Assembly: GCA_946628455.1 (NCBI GenBank)
Contig: CAMOWP010000079.1
Coordinates: 1-8,423, forward strand
Reading direction: 5' to 3'
Length of the DNA stretch: 8,423 nucleotides
Origin: an uncultured Clostridia bacterium
Lineage (GTDB): Bacteria > Bacillota > Clostridia > Oscillospirales > Acutalibacteraceae
Position 1 is the stretch's first letter, and each line of letters opens with the position of its first letter. This document shows, in pieces, positions 6,284 to 8,423 of the stretch. Made by a program: the position numbers and the translations under genes. The notes beneath the pieces were generated by a model. The model worked only from the letters and a program-made list of their open reading frames with translations. It did no database searches and was not told the DNA's origin.

Positions 6284-8236
6284 TTACTTAAAACAGCTGA
6301 GCACTTCTGCGCCGTCTTTAACAAACGCAATGAATTCATCAATCTCTGCGCTGATTTCGTGGAAGCCTTGTTTATATTTTTTATTGTTTTTCGTCAGGAC
6401 CCATTCACCGTCGGGGAGGTAAACGGTTTTCTTCGTCTGCCCTCTGTTTACAATAGGGGCGAAGATTATATCGTCGCCGAACATATACTGCTCACCGAGA
6501 GAGTAGCAGTTTTCATCCTCGGGGTAATCGAAAAGCATCGGGCGCATTACGGGATAGCCCTTGACGGACGCAATTTCCATATGCTTTTCAATATACGGCC
6601 TGAGCCTTTCGCGAAGGAAAACGAGGTCTTTGAGTATTTCAAAGTTACGCTCGCCGAAGCTCCAAATTTCGTTCGGGTCGCCCGAAGGCTCCTTAACGTC
6701 TCTTTTCTTTTCACCGTGGCGGTTGCGGTTTCCGTGAAGGCGCATAACGGGGGAGAAAACGCCGTACTGAAACCAGCGTACTATCAGTTCCCTGAACTCC
6801 TCGCTCTGCGTGTCTGCTCCGTAAAAGCCGCCTATATCCGTATTCCACCAGGGGACACCGCAAAGCGCCATATTAAGCCCCGCCTTAACCTGAGCCGAAA
6901 GGCTTTCAAAGGTAGAGGGAATGTCTCCGCTCCAGACGAGCGAGCCGAATTTCTGAGAGCCGAGATAAGCACAGCGGGTCAGCGTTACGGGCGCTTCAAC
7001 GCCCATTTTTCTGAAGCCGTCATACGCCATTTTTGAATAGTAGTAAGGGTAGAGTAGCGCAACCTCGCCGCCTCTGCCTATGCTAAATATTAGGTCATCA
7101 AAATATTCGGGATGAATTTCGGGCTCAGCCTCGTCAAACCAGAGCGCGTCAACGCCGTTATCAAGATAGTTTTCCTTAAGCTTGCTGAAAACGAACTCCC
7201 TCGTTTCGGGGTTCGTAACGTCAATCTCAGCCTGCGGGCCGTAAAAATTGAAAACCCTGTCTGTGCCGCGCGTTGTTTTAATCAGCATTTTGCGCTCGCT
7301 CATATACTTGTAGTTTTCGCTGTTTTCATTTATTGTCGGCCACATTGAAACTATCAGCTTCGTTCCCATTTCGTGGAGCTCATCGGTCATCGCCTTTATG
7401 TCGTACCAATATTTAGGGTCAAATTTATAATCTCCCTGCTCGGTCCAGTGAAAGTAATCGCAGATAATTGCCGAAAGGGGAATGCCATCTGCTTTATATA
7501 TTCTTGCAACCTCAAGCAAATCGTCCTGCGTTTCGTAGCGCAGGCGGCTCTGCCAGAAGCCGGTCGCCCAGTGCGGCATAATCGGCGCGTGCCCCGTTAA
7601 ATCTGCAAGCGCCTCGCTTGTTTCCTTAGGCGTTCCCGCAATTACAACGTAATCAATTTTTCTTGTAAAGTCGGCGCTCCAGCGTGTTCTGTTTTTTGAA
7701 AGCTCAACGTTGCCTACTGCAGGATTGTTCCACAAAAAGCCGTAGCCTCGCGTGGAATAAACAAAGGGGATTGTGCATTTTGCGTTGACGTGGCGCAAAT
7801 CAAAGGAGCAGCCCTTTAAATCAAAGCAGCCGCTTGCCTCGTGGCCGAGCCCGTAAAAATGCTCGTTTTCATTTGCTTCAAAGGTAACCCTTGCCGAGTA
7901 AGCGCCCTCGCGCCTTTTTTCATAGTGCCTGAAGCCGTCGTTAAAGGTGAGCTCAGGCTTTTCTTCAATGAGAAGCTTTCCGTTTCTGAAAAATGAAGCC
8001 TTGCCGTTCCTTTCAAGCTTAACGCTGATTTCGCCTACTGCCATTGTAACAGAGTGCTCCTCCTCAGTAATTTCGCATTCAGCGCCCTGCGGCATAAGAG
8101 TAAAGTTTTCATCAAACGGCTCGTTTTCAAAAAACGCCTCAAAGCGAATCGCGTTTTTACAGCACGGCGTTATACGAACGGTTTCACCGTTTTTTGAAAA
8201 AAGTATTTCACTGCTTTTGATTATAGCGTTTTCCAT
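6284..8236 (-). CDS. Glycoside hydrolase family 31 alpha-glycosidase (alpha-xylosidase/alpha-glucosidase-like)
   Basis: This retaining alpha-glycosidase has 650 residues when started at the ATG. An N-terminal beta-sandwich (about 5-215, with HFYGLGHEASG near 126-136) precedes the catalytic barrel (about 220-545), which opens with PHWATGFWQSRLRY. The nucleophile is predicted as Asp368 in WFDEAEPE and the acid/base as Asp438 in VWSGDIPSTFES, with WWNTDIGGF (463-471) and MRLHG (498-502) lining the active site. A C-terminal beta domain ends the protein. DEAEPE differs from the DMNEP of classical alpha-glucosidases and from the TDFGE of YicI-type alpha-xylosidases, so the sugar cleaved is uncertain. 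There is no signal peptide, so it should be cytoplasmic. An in-frame GTG nine bases upstream (8243-8245) is possible but abuts the ribosome binding site; the ATG is better placed. It heads an operon with the phosphodiesterase gene. Confidence 0.93.
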   Translation of the reverse strand: MENAIIKSSEILFSKNGETVRITPCCKNAIRFEAFFENEPFDENFTLMPQGAECEITEEEHSVTMAVGEISVKLERNGKASFFRNGKLLIEEKPELTFNDGFRHYEKRREGAYSARVTFEANENEHFYGLGHEASGCFDLKGCSFDLRHVNAKCTIPFVYSTRGYGFLWNNPAVGNVELSKNRTRWSADFTRKIDYVVIAGTPKETSEALADLTGHAPIMPHWATGFWQSRLRYETQDDLLEVARIYKADGIPLSAIICDYFHWTEQGDYKFDPKYWYDIKAMTDELHEMGTKLIVSMWPTINENSENYKYMSERKMLIKTTRGTDRVFNFYGPQAEIDVTNPETREFVFSKLKENYLDNGVDALWFDEAEPEIHPEYFDDLIFSIGRGGEVALLYPYYYSKMAYDGFRKMGVEAPVTLTRCAYLGSQKFGSLVWSGDIPSTFESLSAQVKAGLNMALCGVPWWNTDIGGFYGADTQSEEFRELIVRWFQYGVFSPVMRLHGNRNRHGEKKRDVKEPSGDPNEIWSFGERNFEILKDLVFLRERLRPYIEKHMEIASVKGYPVMRPMLFDYPEDENCYSLGEQYMFGDDIIFAPIVNRGQTKKTVYLPDGEWVLTKNNKKYKQGFHEISAEIDEFIAFVKDGAEVLSCFK

Positions 8237-8244
8237 AAATCCCA

Positions 8245-8249
8245 CTCCC
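8245..8249 (-). promoter_or_regulatory. Ribosome binding site deciding the GH31 start
   Basis: GGGAG on the minus strand lies 8 bases before the ATG at 8236, a good distance. The alternative GTG start (8243-8245) would overlap its last base, so the ATG is preferred. Confidence 0.6.
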
Positions 8250-8267
8250 GATTTAATCTTTGAAACA

Positions 8268-8296
8268 ATTATACCATAAGCGTATGAAAATGTACA
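8268..8296 (-). promoter_or_regulatory. Predicted sigma-A promoter of the GH31-phosphodiesterase operon
   Basis: TGTACA (8291-8296) is followed after 17 bases by a perfect TATAAT (8268-8273), which is preceded by TGG and so forms an extended -10. Transcription would start near 8261, about 25 bases before the GH31 ATG. The -35, spacing and extended -10 are the same as in the promoter of the M20 peptidase gene. No terminator hairpin was seen between the preceding gene end (8316) and this promoter. Confidence 0.65.
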
Positions 8297-8315
8297 TATT
8301 CCGAGGCTTCACTAT

Positions 8316-8423
8316 TTAATATTCATACTCCGTCAGCATTTCAAACTGCGCAGGAAGGCTATTGATTCTTTCTTTTATAAACAGCGGATAGAGGTGTTTC
8401 TCTTTCAGTGTGTTAACGTCAAG
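8316..8423 (-). CDS. C-terminal end of an unidentified protein (runs off right edge)
   Basis: An open minus-strand frame of 35 codons runs from the right edge to a TAA at 8316-8318. The peptide begins LDVNTLKEKHLYPLF and ends QFEMLTEYEY. Codon use resembles the neighbours, and the frame stops just upstream of the predicted GH31 promoter, as expected for the 3' end of a preceding gene in the same direction. I do not recognise the family: the tail is hydrophilic, without cysteines or an obvious membrane segment. It could be a chance open frame, since 36 codons is short. Confidence 0.55.
   Translation of the reverse strand, partial: LDVNTLKEKHLYPLFIKERINSLPAQFEMLTEYEY

Noticed and set aside
5984..7036. 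Long plus-strand open frame (350 codons) across the phosphodiesterase and GH31 genes
   Set aside because: It lies antisense to two genes with clear catalytic motifs, has no convincing ribosome binding site, and its translation resembles no family; it is a shadow frame.
6284..8236. GH31 enzyme as a sulfoquinovosidase (YihQ-like), making the locus a sulfoquinovose pathway
   Set aside because: The motifs around the nucleophile and acid/base are of the XylS-like type and I do not see the sulfonate-binding signatures of YihQ. No sulfoquinovose isomerase, kinase or aldolase genes are present. A sulfatase acts on sulfate esters, not the C-S bond of sulfoquinovose.
8243..8245. GTG as the GH31 start codon
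   Set aside because: It abuts the GGGAG ribosome binding site, leaving no spacing, whereas the ATG nine bases downstream is correctly spaced.

Overview
The window looks like chromosome from a low-to-mid-GC anaerobic Firmicute, most likely a gut-associated clostridium. The grounds are strong AGGAGG-type ribosome binding sites, sigma-A-type promoters with TATAAT boxes, an oxygen-sensitive anaerobic sulfatase-maturating radical SAM enzyme, and dense short-gap operons. Species cannot be assigned from the sequence alone. No RNA genes, CRISPR arrays, insertion sequences or phage genes were seen. No gene-free stretch exceeds about 100 bases.

Layout, left to right. (1) Positions 1-533 (minus) hold the N-terminal part of a YfcC/DcuC-family transporter that runs off the left edge. 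(2) Positions 535-2010 (minus) encode a membrane-anchored M20 metallopeptidase of the carboxypeptidase S/PM20D1 type. Its stop lies one base from the transporter start, so the two look translationally coupled. They have a promoter with an extended -10 at 2064-2092. (3) Positions 2106-2888 (minus) encode a TauE/SafE-type anion exporter. Its start overlaps by 8 bases the end of (4), the anaerobic sulfatase-maturating enzyme at 2881-3948 (minus). (5) Divergently, 4031-5362 (plus) encodes a type I sulfatase with the CSPSR formylglycine motif and no signal peptide. The 82-base divergent region carries two predicted promoters whose -10 boxes overlap on opposite strands. (6) A GC-rich hairpin at 5385-5408 separates the sulfatase from a convergent minus-strand operon. 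(7) That operon is a GH31 alpha-glycosidase (6284-8236) followed 12 bases later by a membrane-anchored glycerophosphodiester phosphodiesterase (5429-6271). (8) The right edge holds the last 35 codons of an unidentified minus-strand gene.

How the genes may work together: the radical SAM enzyme would convert Cys52 of the sulfatase to formylglycine. The sulfatase would then remove sulfate in the cytoplasm from a small imported substrate. The TauE/SafE protein could export the released sulfur oxyanion; this last step is inference. No terminator was seen between the exporter and the peptidase, so the peptidase and transporter could also be reached by read-through. The GH31 and phosphodiesterase pair could process glycosylated glycerophosphodiesters or glycans, but its link to the sulfatase rests only on proximity.
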